Shown: positions 10,960 to 25,926, counted from the stretch's first letter. The stretch: DNA of 64,000 bases from Aliidiomarina sp. B3213 (GCF_003290085.1 NZ_QMKJ01000002.1:806001-870000), one strand, 5' to 3'. Made by a program: numbers and translations. Notes: generated by a model not told the origin, from the sequence alone.

Positions 10960-11074
10960 TGTGGGATGATTACTGCCATCTGTTTGCCATACTCTTGTAC
11001 CACAGTATGGCAACAACTCAAGCGAAATAAGTATTTGTTGACAGTTTTTCTGTTCGCATTTCAGGAGACCTAAG

Positions 11075-13216
11075 ATGATTTACCAAGGTGAAAACCTACG
11101 TGTTGACATTATCGAGCCAGGCATTGCTGAGCTCGTATTCGACGCACCGGGTTCCGTGAACAAGTTTGATGAAAACACATTGAATCAGTTCAGCGACGCT
11201 TTAGACGCTTTAAGCCAAAGCTCTGAAGTTAAAGGGCTTATTCTAACAAGCGCGAAATCAACATTTATTGTTGGCGCAGACATTACAGAGTTTTTAACGT
11301 TGTTTGCAAACGTTGAAACCACGAAAACTTGGGTGCACAAAGCATCTCGAGTATTCGACAAATTAGAAGATTTACCATTCCCAAGCGTAGCTGCAGTTAA
11401 CGGCTTCGCGCTGGGCGGTGGTTGTGAAACTATCTTGGCGTGTGACTTCCGTGTTGCAGACAACACCGCCATGATAGGTCTTCCTGAAGTTAAATTGGGG
11501 CTTATTCCAGGCTTTGGTGGAACGGTACGTATGCCACGCCTAGTAGGTCCAGACAACGCACTTGAAGCCATTACTACAGGTATGAACTACAAGCCTCAGA
11601 AAGCTCTAGCTATTGGCTTAGTAGACGCTGTAGTCGACGCGGAAAACTTGAAAAATGCAGCTCTTGCGATGGTACGCGACGCAATTGCTGGCGAATTAGA
11701 CTGGAAAGCAGCCCGTCAGCCTAAGCTTGAAGCGCTAAAAGCAAACGACACAGAACGTTTGATGACCTTCAGCACAGCTAAAGGCATGGTCTTCGCGAAA
11801 GCAGGCAAGCACTACCCTTCTCCTCATGCTGCGGTAGAAGTTGTTGAGCGTGGCGCAGGTGAAGCACGGGAAGGCGCCTTGCTTATTGAAAACGAGCTTT
11901 TCGTTAAGCTTACGCAAACCGACGCTTGCCGCGCACAGGTAGGTATTTTCCTTGCAGACCAAGTTGTTAAGGGCAAGAGCAAGAAACTAGCTAAAGGTTC
12001 TGAGATTAAATTGAACCGCGCTGGTGTACTCGGCGCAGGCATCATGGGTGGCGGTATCGCTTACCAGTCAGCTGTGAAAGGCGTACCGGTTGTCATGAAA
12101 GACATTCGTCAAGACGCGCTCGATCTGGGCTTGCAAGAAGCATCTAAAATTCTTGGTAAAGGCATGCAACGCGGTAAAGTTGACGCTAAGAAAATGGCAT
12201 CAACGCTTACCAGCATTACACCAACACTTCACAACGACGAACTAGAGAACGTAGACATTGTTGTAGAAGCTGTTGTCGAAAATCCAAAAGTTAAAGCGTC
12301 TGTGCTTTCTGAAGTAGAGAAAGTAGTCGGTGAGAATGCAATTCTTACCTCGAATACTTCAACTATTTCAATTAACCAGCTTGCACAAAGCTTGGAAGAC
12401 CCATCACGTTTCTGTGGTATGCACTTCTTCAACCCAGTGCACAAAATGCCATTGGTGGAAATTATTCGTGGTAAGCACACCACCGACGAAACAATTTCTG
12501 CGGTAACTGCATATGCGTTGCAAATGGGTAAAACACCGATTGTAGTGAACGACTGCCCGGGTTTCCTAGTTAACCGCGTGTTGTTCCCTTACTTCGCTGG
12601 TTTCAGCAAGTTGCTAGACGACGGAATTGATTTCCCAGGTATCGATAAGGTGATGGAGAAGCAGTTTGGTTGGCCTATGGGTCCTGCATACTTGTGCGAC
12701 GTGGTTGGTCTAGATACGGCAGACCACGCAACCGACGTTATGGCAGCAGGCTTCCCAACACGTATGCCTCGCGACGACGACGGCGCTATTGCCAAGCTTG
12801 CAGCTGCGAAGCGTTATGGCCAGAAGAACGGTAAAGGCTTCTATGTTTATGGCGTAGACAAACGTGGCAGACCAACTAAAGAAGTTGCAGAAGACGTTTA
12901 CGAAGTTATTGGCGAGAAGCCAAATGCAGCAGAAGCAGACGAGATTATTGCGCGCTGCATGATTCCAATGGTGAACGAAATGGTTCGCTGCTTGGAAGAA
13001 GGCATTGTTGATTCGGCTGAAGAAGCGGATATCGCATTGATTTACGGCTTAGGCTTCCCTCCATTTAGAGGTGGTGCTTTCCGTTACCTAGAAACACTTG
13101 GCTTGCAGAAGTTTGTAGAACTTGCAGACAAGTATGCTCATCTAGGTGAAATTTATGAAGTGACTGACGGCCTGCGTGAAAAAGCAGCAGCTGGCGGCAC
13201 TTACTTCAAAAGCTAA
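11075..13216 (+). CDS. fadB: Fatty acid oxidation complex alpha subunit FadB
   Basis: A 713-residue multifunctional enzyme of aerobic beta-oxidation. The N-terminal crotonase domain (enoyl-CoA hydratase/isomerase) shows [17 protein letters not shown] and [16 protein letters not shown] at about residues 65-150. The 3-hydroxyacyl-CoA dehydrogenase part begins at the NAD-binding motif [14 protein letters not shown] (about 317) and contains the active-site segment [16 protein letters not shown] second HCDH C-terminal domain completes it. AGGAGA lies 7 bases before ATG. It is the first gene of fadBA, 18 bases ahead of fadA. A perfect inverted repeat about 60 bases upstream may be an operator. Confidence 0.97.
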   Translation: MIYQGENLRVDIIEPGIAELVFDAPGSVNKFDENTLNQFSDALDALSQSSEVKGLILTSAKSTFIVGADITEFLTLFANVETTKTWVHKASRVFDKLEDLPFPSVAAVNGFALGGGCETILACDFRVADNTAMIGLPEVKLGLIPGFGGTVRMPRLVGPDNALEAITTGMNYKPQKALAIGLVDAVVDAENLKNAALAMVRDAIAGELDWKAARQPKLEALKANDTERLMTFSTAKGMVFAKAGKHYPSPHAAVEVVERGAGEAREGALLIENELFVKLTQTDACRAQVGIFLADQVVKGKSKKLAKGSEIKLNRAGVLGAGIMGGGIAYQSAVKGVPVVMKDIRQDALDLGLQEASKILGKGMQRGKVDAKKMASTLTSITPTLHNDELENVDIVVEAVVENPKVKASVLSEVEKVVGENAILTSNTSTISINQLAQSLEDPSRFCGMHFFNPVHKMPLVEIIRGKHTTDETISAVTAYALQMGKTPIVVNDCPGFLVNRVLFPYFAGFSKLLDDGIDFPGIDKVMEKQFGWPMGPAYLCDVVGLDTADHATDVMAAGFPTRMPRDDDGAIAKLAAAKRYGQKNGKGFYVYGVDKRGRPTKEVAEDVYEVIGEKPNAAEADEIIARCMIPMVNEMVRCLEEGIVDSAEEADIALIYGLGFPPFRGGAFRYLETLGLQKFVELADKYAHLGEIYEVTDGLREKAAAGGTYFKS

Positions 13217-14395
<1,179 letters not shown>

Positions 14396-14410
14396 CTGTT
14401 TTCCTCTAAG

Positions 14411-14444
14411 AAAAAGGCGGCACAAGTGTTGTGCCGCCTTTTTT
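14411..14444 (+). terminator. Rho-independent terminator after fadA
   Basis: A 15-base stem (AAAAAGGCGGCACAA pairing with TTGTGCCGCCTTTTT) around a 3-base GTG loop, followed by a T run, 15 bases past the fadA stop. It closes the fadBA operon. Confidence 0.93.
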
Positions 14445-14527
14445 ATTTGCTATATTTCGTTATCAAAGCGCTTCGTTACTAGAAGTCTTTGAATAAGTCC
14501 GTTAACGAACCCCGAGTTGAGATTCCT

Positions 14528-14767
14528 ATGAACCGCATTGGTAGTGCCGATCACGAGCTAGACACCCTTGGACTTCGTTGTCCCGAGCCCGTTATGCTGA
14601 TTCGCGGAAAAATTCGCAAGATGGACTCTGGTGAAACATTACTGGTTATTGCTGATGACCCAGCAACAACACGAGATATACCCGCTTTTTGTACCTTTAT
14701 GGAACACGAGCTACTGTCACAAATGACCCAGGAGACTCCTTACCAGTACCTTATACAGAAGGGTTAA
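14528..14767 (+). CDS. tusA: Sulfur carrier protein TusA
   Basis: A 79-residue cytoplasmic protein that takes persulfide sulfur from IscS and passes it to the TusBCD-TusE relay for 2-thiouridine in tRNA. The hallmark CPEP motif is present (Cys18 is the persulfide carrier) and the segment [21 protein letters not shown] is nearly identical to E. coli TusA. ATG 14528 gives the usual length; the frame stays open to a TTG at 14489. It is a single-gene unit convergent with the GNAT gene, the two stops sharing TTAA. Confidence 0.95.
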   Translation: MNRIGSADHELDTLGLRCPEPVMLIRGKIRKMDSGETLLVIADDPATTRDIPAFCTFMEHELLSQMTQETPYQYLIQKG

Positions 14768-15243
14768 ATCTTAAGTTCCCAAAACTCAGCTTGGCCCATT
14801 TCAGGGTCGAGTTCATAAGGCTTAAATCCGTATTTTTTGTAAGACAATCGTGCAGGCTCATTTCCAGAAAGCACTTCTAACGTCAATTTACAGCAACCTC
14901 GACTAGCCGCTTCTGCCTTCACTGCATCAAACAGCTTTTGTGCAATGCCCTGGCCTCGGTAACCCTCACGCACAGCAATGTCGTGCACGTTACACAGAGG
15001 TTTTGCTGCGAACGTAGAAAAGCCCTCTACACAATTTACAATGCCGATAGCTTCACCGTCGTCATTCCAGGCTAAGAAGCTAAACACGGTGTCCCGTTTC
15101 GCCATTTCTGAAATTAGTTTTGCCTTTGTTGCCGCAGACAGGCTCTCGCCACCACCCATCGGGTCTTCGGCGTAATGGTTCAACATATCTAGCAACGCGC
15201 TAGCATGTTTTTCGTTGGCATAATCTACACGTTCAATGTTCAT
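14764..15243 (-). CDS. GNAT family N-acetyltransferase
   Basis: A 159-residue protein with the GNAT acetyl-CoA-binding core: [23 protein letters not shown] carries the Q/RxxGxG/A pyrophosphate loop (RGQGIA), followed by a conserved strand ([10 protein letters not shown]) and [13 protein letters not shown], the motif-B region. The substrate cannot be told from the sequence. Its stop overlaps the tusA stop on the other strand. No operon partner is evident; about 100 bases separate it from tag. Confidence 0.9.
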   Translation of the reverse strand: MNIERVDYANEKHASALLDMLNHYAEDPMGGGESLSAATKAKLISEMAKRDTVFSFLAWNDDGEAIGIVNCVEGFSTFAAKPLCNVHDIAVREGYRGQGIAQKLFDAVKAEAASRGCCKLTLEVLSGNEPARLSYKKYGFKPYELDPEMGQAEFWELKI

Positions 15244-15347
15244 CTAATACGACTCCTACTTCTGTTTGCAGCCATTCTAGCATGGCTTGGCGCAGTGGCG
15301 GGTATTCAGTCCCGTGCACACAAATCAACAGATCAAATCAGTTAGGT

Positions 15348-15938
15348 TTATTCGTTAGGATACCGAAAGCAGGTGGTTAAGTGGTCATTCACCATACCCA
15401 CGGCTTGCATAAAGGCATAACAAATAGTCGGCCCAACGAAGTTGAAGCCGGCTTTTTTCAAAGCTTTCGACATAGCTTTAGACTCGTCGGTTTCAGCCGG
15501 CACATCTGACATACTCGCAAAAGCATTTACACGCGGCTCACCACCTACGAAGCCCCACAGGTAATTTGAGAAATTAACGCCCTCGCGCTCTAGTTTTACA
15601 AAGGCATCGGCGTTTCTGAAAATAGATTCAATCTTAAGGCGGTTACGTACGATTCCAGCATTGCCCATCTGCTTCTCAATGAACGCTAAGCGCTCATTAT
15701 CTGTGATAGCTGAGAGTTTATGAGGGTTGAACCCTAAAAACGCTTCTTCATAGGCTTTTTGCTTTCGCAATATAGTTATCCAGGAAAGACCTGCCTGCTG
15801 ACCGTCTAAGCAGAGCTTAGCAAAGAGTTGTTGGCTGTCGTATTCCGGCACACCCCACACTGTGTCATGGTAATGCACATAGTCTTCCGCATCACCGCAC
15901 CATGGGCATCTTTCTTTTCCATCGTTGATTGCTGCCAT
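15348..15938 (-). CDS. tag: DNA-3-methyladenine glycosylase I
   Basis: A 196-residue base-excision repair enzyme that removes 3-methyladenine from alkylated DNA. The family zinc site is intact: Cys11 (ERCPWC), His24 (HYHD), His186 and Cys190 (NDHLTTCFRY). GLSWITILRKQKAYEEAF and GFNFVGPTICYAFMQA are the helix-hairpin-helix and base-pocket segments of Tag. It is divergent from glyQ, with 129 bases between the starts. Confidence 0.95.
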   Translation of the reverse strand: MAAINDGKERCPWCGDAEDYVHYHDTVWGVPEYDSQQLFAKLCLDGQQAGLSWITILRKQKAYEEAFLGFNPHKLSAITDNERLAFIEKQMGNAGIVRNRLKIESIFRNADAFVKLEREGVNFSNYLWGFVGGEPRVNAFASMSDVPAETDESKAMSKALKKAGFNFVGPTICYAFMQAVGMVNDHLTTCFRYPNE

Positions 15939-16009
15939 ACGCGTGTATCGCCTTTTCGTTTTAGTGTCTGATTTGGCCTAGAGCCTGTAAATATAGTGCC
16001 ATGTCGGGG

Positions 16010-16015
16010 TATAAT
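16010..16015 (+). promoter_or_regulatory. Candidate -10 element for glyQS
   Basis: A consensus TATAAT 52 bases before the glyQ start, in the tag-glyQ divergent region. No good -35 hexamer lies at 16-18 bases, so this is only a candidate. Confidence 0.35.
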
Positions 16016-16067
16016 CGCACAGTTTTGAATCATTACCTCTATACCGAATGAATTTGAGAGTTCTCCC

Positions 16068-17000
16068 ATGGAAAAATTCGACGTAAAAACGTTTCAAGGG
16101 CTCATATTAGCCCTACAAGACTTTTGGGCGCAGCATGGCTGTGCGGTTGTGCAACCCCTTGATATGGAAGTGGGTGCAGGAACCTTTCACCCGATGACGT
16201 TCTTACGTTCAATAGGTCCTGAGCCAGCAAGCTTCGCTTATGTGCAGCCTTGCCGACGCCCTACAGACGGTCGTTATGGCGAGAACCCGAACCGACTTCA
16301 GCACTATTATCAATTCCAAGTGCTAATGAAACCTTCACCAGACAACATTCAAGAGCTATATCTTGAAAGCTTAAAGATGCTTGGTTTCGACCCATTAGAG
16401 CACGACATTCGGTTTGTAGAGGACAATTGGGAATCACCGACCCTAGGCGCATGGGGATTAGGTTGGGAAGTGTGGTTAAACGGTATGGAAGTTACTCAGT
16501 TCACCTACTTCCAGCAAGTTGGTGGGTTAGAGTGCCGCCCTGTAGCTGGCGAGATCACCTACGGGCTTGAACGCTTAGCAATGTATATTCAAGGTGTGGA
16601 CAGCATTTACGACCTGGTTTGGACAGACGGTCCACGCGGTGTAATTAAGTATGGCGATGTATTTCACCAAAACGAAGTTGAGCAGTCGACCTACAACTTT
16701 GAGCATGCAGACGTAGATGTATTGTTCGCACGATTTGATTCTGCGGAAAAGGAATGTGAGCACTTACTTTCACACAACCTCCCTCTACCTGCGTACGAGC
16801 AAGTTATGCGTGCGTCACATGCATTCAATTTATTAGATGCCCGCCATGCCATTTCCGTAACCGAACGCCAGCGTTATATTCTGCGTGTTCGCACCCTAGC
16901 TAAAGGGTGTGCCGAGGCATATTATGCAGCTCGCGAGGCGTTAGGGTTTCCGTTAGCACCGGAATCAAAAACAAAAATTGATAAGCAGGAGGCAAAATAA
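16068..17000 (+). CDS. glyQ: Glycyl-tRNA synthetase alpha subunit
   Basis: A 310-residue class II catalytic subunit of the bacterial alpha2beta2 glycyl-tRNA synthetase. [25 protein letters not shown] and the segment [32 protein letters not shown] (motif 2 region, about 45-78) are diagnostic. The stop and the glyS start overlap by one base (TAATG), giving coupled subunit synthesis. A weak GAGAG ribosome site precedes ATG 16068. Confidence 0.97.
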   Translation: MEKFDVKTFQGLILALQDFWAQHGCAVVQPLDMEVGAGTFHPMTFLRSIGPEPASFAYVQPCRRPTDGRYGENPNRLQHYYQFQVLMKPSPDNIQELYLESLKMLGFDPLEHDIRFVEDNWESPTLGAWGLGWEVWLNGMEVTQFTYFQQVGGLECRPVAGEITYGLERLAMYIQGVDSIYDLVWTDGPRGVIKYGDVFHQNEVEQSTYNFEHADVDVLFARFDSAEKECEHLLSHNLPLPAYEQVMRASHAFNLLDARHAISVTERQRYILRVRTLAKGCAEAYYAAREALGFPLAPESKTKIDKQEAK

Positions 17001-19078
17001 TGACTATAGAAACACGCAATCTGCTTATCGAACTAAGCACAGAAGAGCTTCCACCAAAGGCACTTAAAAAATTAAGTGAAAGCTTTACAGACAGTATTGT
17101 TACCCAGCTGCAACAAGCTAACCTTCTAGACCAGGACAATGATGGTAGCGTAGAAAGCTTTGCAACTCCGCGTCGCCTGGGCGTGCTGGTTCATAACGTA
17201 TTGGTAAAACAACCAGACGAAGACGTTGAGCGTAAAGGTCCTGCAATAAGCGCAGCATTTGACCAGGACGGCAACCCAACTAAAGCAGCTTTAGGTTGGG
17301 CTCGTGGTCAGGGTATCGAGGTAGATCAGGCTGGTCGTTTGGCGACAGATAAAGGCGAGTGGTTGGTTTATAACGCACGAGTTGAGGGCCAGTCGATTTC
17401 CAAGCTATTACCTAGCTTTGTAGAGAAGGCAGCGAAGTCTTTGCCTGTACCTAAAATGATGCGTTGGGGTGAAGGTTCACACGCATTTATCCGTCCCCTC
17501 AAGCACCTTACCGTAATGCTTGACCATGAAGTAGTTCCAATGTCGTTGTTTGGCATTCAGGCTAGCAACGTAGTACTCGGCCACCGCTTTCATGGTGAGC
17601 CAACTGTAGAGATTAGCGATGCAGTCCAGTACGAAGATAGCCTAACGAAGAATAACGTTATCGCGAGCTTCGCGAAACGTCGCAAAATGGTCGTAGATAG
17701 AACTCTGGCCCTTACTGGAGCAGCTAACCTATCACCAGTTTGGGACGAGGACTTAATCGACGAAGTAACCGCACTCGTAGAATTCCCGGTCGCACTCGAG
17801 GCTTCCTTTGACGAGTCGTTTCTTGATGTTCCTAAAGAAGCACTCATTTACACCATGAAGGATGACCAGCGCTACTTCCCACTTGTTGATAACAGCGGCA
17901 AGCTTCACGCAAAGTTTGTTTTCATTTCCAATATTGAGTCTAGCAATCCTAGCGCAGTTATTTCAGGTAACGAAAAGGTTATTCGTCCTCGCTTAGCCGA
18001 CGCGCAATTCTTTTATGAGACAGATAAGAAGTCTACGCTCGCTTCTAGGCTTACCCGCTTAGATAGCGTGCTATTCCAGAAGAAGTTAGGCACTGTAGGC
18101 GATAAAGCTCGCCGGTTGGAGTTGGTTGCAGGCAAGGTAGCAAACCTCATTAACGCGAACGTCGAAGTTTCAAGCCGCGCAGGCTTACTAGCAAAAGCCG
18201 ACCTGGTCTCAGACATGGTTTCAGAATTCCCGGAAGTTCAAGGTGTAATGGGGATGCATTACGCCAACAACGATGGTGAAGCTGAGGGCGTAGGCCTTGC
18301 TATTGAAGCTCAATATCGTCCTCGTTTTGCAGGTGACGAATTACCCTCCACACTAGAGGGTGCTGCGGTAGCAATAGCAGATAAACTTGATACGTTGGTA
18401 GGTATATTCGGAATTGGTCAAACACCTAAGGGCGATAAAGACCCGTTTGCGCTGCGCAGAGCTGCTATCGGCCTACTCCGCATTCTTGTCGAAAAGGAAC
18501 TTCATGTAGGGTTGGACCAACTCGTATCAGCTAGCGTAGAAAGCTACAAAGGTGTCATTGAAGTTAGCGAAGATATTCAGGACGAGATTGTCAATTTCCT
18601 TCTTGGTCGTTTCCGTACCTCGTATCAGGAACAAGGGATATCGGTAGACGTTATTCAAGCGGTTCTTGCGCGTCGTCCATTAGTACCATTGGACTTTGAT
18701 CAACGTGTTAAAGCAGTTCAGACGTTTAAGGCTAACGACGTGGCTGAGTCGCTTGCAGCAGCGAATAAGCGTGTCGGTAACATCTTGTCGAAGTCGGAAG
18801 CAGACTTAAGTACCTTGAGTATCTCTCAGGCGCTGTTTCAAGAGCCTCAAGAGCAAGAGCTATTCGATGCACTATCTAGCCTTCAAAAAGACAGCTCAGA
18901 CGGCTACAAAGCGGTTCTAGAGGAGCTGGCTACACTACGCGCACCTATCGATGCATTCTTTGACAATGTAATGGTGAATGCCGACGACGAGAAGGTTAAA
19001 CATAACCGACTAGCTCTGTTAAGTAAGCTCCACCAAGCATTTCTTAATGTGGCAGATATTGGGTTGTTGCAATCTTAA
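17000..19078 (+). CDS. glyS: Glycyl-tRNA synthetase beta subunit
   Basis: A 692-residue tRNA-binding subunit of the tetrameric glycyl-tRNA synthetase. It opens with the family sequence LLIELSTEELPPKALKKL, contains TPRRLGVLV and the HD-like central region MSEFPEVQGVMGMHYA, and ends in an anticodon-binding DALR-type domain. It follows glyQ with a one-base overlap and ends 20 bases ahead of a hairpin terminator. Confidence 0.97.
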   Translation: MTIETRNLLIELSTEELPPKALKKLSESFTDSIVTQLQQANLLDQDNDGSVESFATPRRLGVLVHNVLVKQPDEDVERKGPAISAAFDQDGNPTKAALGWARGQGIEVDQAGRLATDKGEWLVYNARVEGQSISKLLPSFVEKAAKSLPVPKMMRWGEGSHAFIRPLKHLTVMLDHEVVPMSLFGIQASNVVLGHRFHGEPTVEISDAVQYEDSLTKNNVIASFAKRRKMVVDRTLALTGAANLSPVWDEDLIDEVTALVEFPVALEASFDESFLDVPKEALIYTMKDDQRYFPLVDNSGKLHAKFVFISNIESSNPSAVISGNEKVIRPRLADAQFFYETDKKSTLASRLTRLDSVLFQKKLGTVGDKARRLELVAGKVANLINANVEVSSRAGLLAKADLVSDMVSEFPEVQGVMGMHYANNDGEAEGVGLAIEAQYRPRFAGDELPSTLEGAAVAIADKLDTLVGIFGIGQTPKGDKDPFALRRAAIGLLRILVEKELHVGLDQLVSASVESYKGVIEVSEDIQDEIVNFLLGRFRTSYQEQGISVDVIQAVLARRPLVPLDFDQRVKAVQTFKANDVAESLAAANKRVGNILSKSEADLSTLSISQALFQEPQEQELFDALSSLQKDSSDGYKAVLEELATLRAPIDAFFDNVMVNADDEKVKHNRLALLSKLHQAFLNVADIGLLQS

Positions 19079-19098
19079 CTGTTAATTCCAGTTCATAT

Positions 19099-19123
19099 AA
19101 AACGCCCTACGGGGCGTTTTTTT
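19099..19123 (+). terminator. Rho-independent terminator after glyS
   Basis: The stem AAAACGCCC / GGGCGTTTT with a TACG tetraloop and a run of seven Ts, 20 bases after the glyS stop. It lies immediately before a parS palindrome. Confidence 0.9.
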
Positions 19124-19129
19124 ATGTCT

Positions 19130-19145
19130 TGTTCCACGTGGAACA
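19130..19145. promoter_or_regulatory. parS: parS site 1 (ParB/Spo0J binding palindrome)
   Basis: A perfect 16-bp palindrome TGTTCCACGTGGAACA, identical to the chromosomal parS consensus known from Pseudomonas and close to that of Bacillus. It lies between the glyS and gyrB terminators. One of four such sites within 3.3 kb; parA and parB are at 43.1-44.8 kb. Confidence 0.9.
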
Positions 19146-19217
19146 CCCCTAAATACGTTTTGAGAACCAGATACGGGGATCTGCATTGTGCCTCGTTTGT
19201 ACAATTCATGCAGCCAA

Positions 19218-19247
19218 AAAAAAGGCCTCGCTGTCGCAGAGGCCTTC
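19218..19247 (-). terminator. Rho-independent terminator after gyrB
   Basis: Read leftward, the stem AAGGCCTC / GAGGCCTT (19239-19246 with 19222-19229) encloses a 9-base loop and is followed by eight Ts. It lies about 30 bases past the gyrB stop and closes the dnaA-dnaN-recF-gyrB unit. Confidence 0.88.
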
Positions 19248-19258
19248 TATTCAATGAT

Positions 19259-19272
19259 TGTTCCACGTGGAA

Positions 19273-19274
<2 letters not shown>
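19259..19274. promoter_or_regulatory. parS: parS site 2
   Basis: TGTTCCACGTGGAACT, matching the parS palindrome at 15 of 16 positions (the inner 14 bp are perfect). It overlaps the gyrB stop codon by two bases. Confidence 0.85.
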
Positions 19275-22804
<3,530 letters not shown>

Positions 22805-22810
22805 TTCACA

Positions 22811-23911
22811 CTACAGGCGCATTGGCATAATCACGTAAAGCGCTCTGTCGTCCGCGTTATCTTCAACAAGCGCGCTGCTATTTTCGTCTGTTAAAATAAA
22901 CTTAACCGTATCGCCCTCAATTGCATTCAGTACATCAACCACATAATTGATATTGAACCCAATCTCCATTTCAGCATTTTGGTAGTCGACTTCTACTTTC
23001 TCTTCCGCATGCTCTTGTTCTTGGTTATTTGTTGCCAAACTCATCTCGTTTGCGGTAAGCGCTACGCGTACGCCACGAAACTTCTCGTTAGAAAGAATGG
23101 CTACCCGTTGGAATGACTGCTTTAACAGATCTCTATCGCCAGTAACAATGCGTTCACCGCCGTTTGGAATAACACGTCGATAGTCAGGGAAGCGACCATC
23201 TAGCAATTTAGTCGTGAAAGACATTCCCGCAGTATTAATACGTAAATGGTTTTGACCAATCGAAAGCTCTACTACTGAGTCCGAATCGTCCAACAAACGA
23301 AGAAGCTCTGTAACGCCCTTACGAGGAACTATAACTTGGTTCTGCGGTAATGAACTTTGCTCTAACTCTTCAGAAGCCATAGCCAGTCGGTGGCCGTCTG
23401 TTGCTACAGTGCGTAATACATTGTCGTTCACTTCGAATAGCATCCCGTTCAAATAGTAACGAACGTCTTGGTTTGCCATGGAGAAATGCGTTTTTTCGAT
23501 AAGCGCTTTAAGCTTACCTTGTGAAATTTGAAACTGAATTTCGCTTTGCCAGTCTTCAATGTTTGGAAAGTCTGCAGCTGGCAATGTGCTTAACGTAAAG
23601 CGACTCTTCCCTGCGCGAACAATCACCTTATCTTCAGAGCCTTCAAGTACTATGTCTGAACCTTCAGAAAGCGTACGCACGATATCTAGGAGCTTCTTCG
23701 CTGGCACCGTTAACTCTCCAGGCGTAGCCTGCTCTAAAGTAATAGCCGAAACCAACTCAACCTCTAAATCTGTGCCCGTCATTCGAAGTGAGTCTTCACT
23801 AACTTGGATCAATACGTTGCCAAGAATAGGTAAAGTTGAGCGCTTTTCCACAGCACCGCTCACAACTTGCAAGGGTTTAAGTAGTGCGTCACGGCTTATG
23901 TTCAGTTTCAT
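22811..23911 (-). CDS. dnaN: DNA polymerase III beta subunit (sliding clamp)
   Basis: A 366-residue clamp that tethers DNA polymerase III to its template, with three repeated clamp domains. MKLNISRDALLKPLQVVSGAVEKRSTLPILGN is the typical N-terminus, and the protein ends in YVIMPMRL, the conserved clamp C-terminus that lines the partner-binding pocket. It is the second gene of the dnaA operon, 67 bases after dnaA and 6 bases before recF. Confidence 0.98.
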   Translation of the reverse strand: MKLNISRDALLKPLQVVSGAVEKRSTLPILGNVLIQVSEDSLRMTGTDLEVELVSAITLEQATPGELTVPAKKLLDIVRTLSEGSDIVLEGSEDKVIVRAGKSRFTLSTLPAADFPNIEDWQSEIQFQISQGKLKALIEKTHFSMANQDVRYYLNGMLFEVNDNVLRTVATDGHRLAMASEELEQSSLPQNQVIVPRKGVTELLRLLDDSDSVVELSIGQNHLRINTAGMSFTTKLLDGRFPDYRRVIPNGGERIVTGDRDLLKQSFQRVAILSNEKFRGVRVALTANEMSLATNNQEQEHAEEKVEVDYQNAEMEIGFNINYVVDVLNAIEGDTVKFILTDENSSALVEDNADDRALYVIMPMRL

Positions 23912-23978
23912 TATTTGGCTCTCCTATTTTTATTCTTTGCGAACCTAGTACTTAAATGCTTACCTACAAAGTGAAATT

Positions 23979-25349
23979 CTATACAGATAATGTTCTATTC
24001 AAGTTTCTATAATCTTGTTGAATTTCGTGGTCTTCTTCAATGAGTTCTTTCACCTTACGACACGCGTGTAAAACCGTTGTATGGTCTCGCCCCCCGAAAG
24101 CTTCACCAATTTCCGGCAAGCTATGGTTCGTTAACTCTTTCGCTAATGCCATTGCCACCTGTCTTGGCCTCGCAATTGAGCGGCTGCGGCGCTTTGAGAC
24201 AATATCGGTAATTTTAATATTGTAGTAGTCGGCCACTGTGCGCTGGATATTGTCAATCGTGATCATTTTGTCTTGTGCCATCAACAAATCACGAAGCGCG
24301 TCTTTAACAAATTCAATAGTAATGTCTCGGCCCGTTAAATTCACGTTTGCTACAACACGGTTCAGTGCACCTTCAAGCTCACGTACGTGAGTTCTCAGCC
24401 GCTTTGCAATGAAGAAGGACACTTCCGGAGGCAATTTTATTTTCCGCTCTTCCGCCTTTCTCTCAAGTATAGCTACACGAGTGGGTAAATCAGGCGGCTC
24501 TATCGCCACGGTAAGACCCCAACCAAAACGACTTTTTAGTCGGTCGTCTAGGCCTTCTATCTCCTTTGGATAAACGTCGCTGGTTAAAATAACCTGCTGG
24601 TTACCCTCAAGTAGCCAGTTAAAAGTGTGAAAAAACTCGTCTTGGAAGTGCTCCTTCTTAGCGAAGAATTGAACGTCATCGATGAGCAACGCCTCCACAG
24701 AGCGATAACTCTCTTTGAATACGTCGATTTTGTTGTGCTTCATGGCATAAACCATTTCTTGCACAAAGCGCTCAGCCCGCAAGTAATAAACCTTCGCGTC
24801 GGGCTTTTTCTCTAGGATGGCATTTCCAACGGCGTGCAGAAGGTGAGTTTTACCCAATCCCGTACCGCCATATATAAATAAGGGGTTGTAGGCTTCACCC
24901 GGCTTCTCTGCAACTTGTGAAGCTGCTGCTCTAGCTAATTGGTTAGATTTACCCTCAACAAAGTTTTCAAAGCGATGAGCTTTAACCAAGTTACTATTAT
25001 TCAATGAGCTTGGGCGGTCTGCTTTCTCTGCTGTTACAGGCTGCTGCCTTTTATTTGTTGGCTCAGTTTTGCGAGGTTTCTCTGACGCCTGACTCGGCTG
25101 TTCTTTTATAGAACCTACTTTCAATTCCACATTAGGTGCTTTGTCACCCGCGCTCTCACGCAAGAAACCGATAATTTGTTTCAGGTATTTGTCTTTAACC
25201 CATTCCATGACATACGGGTTTGGTGCGTACAAAAACAAGGTATTCTCTTGAATACTTGCTTGTAATGGACGAATCCAAGTATTGAAATGTTGCAACGCAA
25301 GCTCGCCTTGAAGGCGAGAAAGACATTGCTGCCACAAAGAAGAACCCAC
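23979..25349 (-). CDS. dnaA: Chromosomal replication initiator DnaA
   Basis: A 456-residue AAA+ initiator that binds DnaA boxes and melts oriC. Domain I ([14 protein letters not shown]... about 1-85) is followed by a polar linker (86-120), the AAA+ domain with Walker [10 protein letters not shown] (161-169) and Walker [10 protein letters not shown] (221-229), and the DNA-binding domain IV with [15 protein letters not shown] near the C-terminus. The start is GTG 25349, preceded by AGGAGA; this gives the same N-terminal context as E. coli DnaA, which also starts with GTG. It is the first gene of dnaA-dnaN-recF-gyrB. oriC lies about 14.5 kb away. Confidence 0.98.
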   Translation of the reverse strand: MGSSLWQQCLSRLQGELALQHFNTWIRPLQASIQENTLFLYAPNPYVMEWVKDKYLKQIIGFLRESAGDKAPNVELKVGSIKEQPSQASEKPRKTEPTNKRQQPVTAEKADRPSSLNNSNLVKAHRFENFVEGKSNQLARAAASQVAEKPGEAYNPLFIYGGTGLGKTHLLHAVGNAILEKKPDAKVYYLRAERFVQEMVYAMKHNKIDVFKESYRSVEALLIDDVQFFAKKEHFQDEFFHTFNWLLEGNQQVILTSDVYPKEIEGLDDRLKSRFGWGLTVAIEPPDLPTRVAILERKAEERKIKLPPEVSFFIAKRLRTHVRELEGALNRVVANVNLTGRDITIEFVKDALRDLLMAQDKMITIDNIQRTVADYYNIKITDIVSKRRSRSIARPRQVAMALAKELTNHSLPEIGEAFGGRDHTTVLHACRKVKELIEEDHEIQQDYRNLNRTLSV

Positions 25350-25582
25350 TCATCTCTCCTGAACCACTTTAAACAGAGCCGTACGTAAAGCGCTTCACAT
25401 ACACGCATAGCATGCTAAGTGTTTGAACTGCTCAATTTAAAAGGCTAAAAAATGACCTAGCGGTGTATTTTTATACTCTTATAAAGAACGTTTTGTACGT
25501 CTTTGATCACCGCGAAAACTATTCCCCCATCATACGAAATTCGCTGCTTGGAAGCCACCTTTTTACCTGCATTTTATCGCAG

Positions 25583-25591
25583 TTATCCACA
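25583..25591 (+). promoter_or_regulatory. DnaA box
   Basis: A perfect TTATCCACA, 22 bases upstream of the rpmH -35 element in the dnaA-rpmH divergent region. It probably serves DnaA control of dnaA and/or rpmH transcription. Confidence 0.8.
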
Positions 25592-25612
25592 GGGAAAAGA
25601 TCGCTTTTAGGT

Positions 25613-25641
25613 TTGACACAGATCCTTTTTAACGGTAGAAT
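25613..25641 (+). promoter_or_regulatory. Sigma-70 promoter of rpmH-rnpA-yidD-yidC
   Basis: TTGACA (25613-25618), a 17-base spacer, and TAGAAT (25636-25641): six of six and five of six matches. It leaves a 5' leader of about 145 bases before rpmH. Confidence 0.85.
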
Positions 25642-25791
25642 CCGCGCTCATTTTGACACACGGTTCAACCACGTAATTTTACATTCACGTGAACGAACGT
25701 GAGTGAAGGAAGTTAGCTCAAGTAGTTAACTTCGCTGAGCACCTCACTAAGACAATAGTGAACAAGTATTTAACTAAGCGGAATTAGAGCA

Positions 25792-25926
25792 ATGAAAAGA
25801 ACATTTCAACCGAGTGTATTAAAGCGTAAGCGTGACCACGGTTTCCGTGCTCGCATGGCAACTAAAAACGGACGTAAAGTTCTAGCACGTCGTCGTGCGA
25901 AAGGACGTAAAGTCCTAACTGCTTAA
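25792..25926 (+). CDS. rpmH: 50S ribosomal protein L34
   Basis: A 44-residue, very basic protein beginning [20 protein letters not shown] and ending KGRKVLTA, the standard L34. It is the first gene of the rpmH-rnpA-yidD-yidC cluster, transcribed from the promoter at 25613-25641, with rnpA 23 bases downstream. Confidence 0.98.
   Translation: MKRTFQPSVLKRKRDHGFRARMATKNGRKVLARRRAKGRKVLTA

Larger units (their letters stand above)
25350..25791. other. dnaA-rpmH intergenic region
   Basis: A 442-bp divergent control region without a gene. It contains one perfect DnaA box at 25583-25591 and a strong rightward promoter for rpmH. The leftward dnaA promoter must lie here but I could not place it securely. 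With a single DnaA box and no GATC cluster, it does not look like the replication origin. Confidence 0.7.

Noticed and set aside
11037-11043. TTGACA before fadB as a -35 element
   Set aside because: No -10 hexamer lies 15-19 bases downstream; that position is the ribosome binding site.
11185-11571. Leftward 128-residue open frame inside fadB
   Set aside because: It is antisense to a strongly conserved gene, has low-complexity composition and no ribosome site; it is a shadow frame.
25350-25791. dnaA-rpmH region as the replication origin
   Set aside because: It has one DnaA box only, no GATC cluster and no clear AT-rich element; the mioC-mnmG region has all three.
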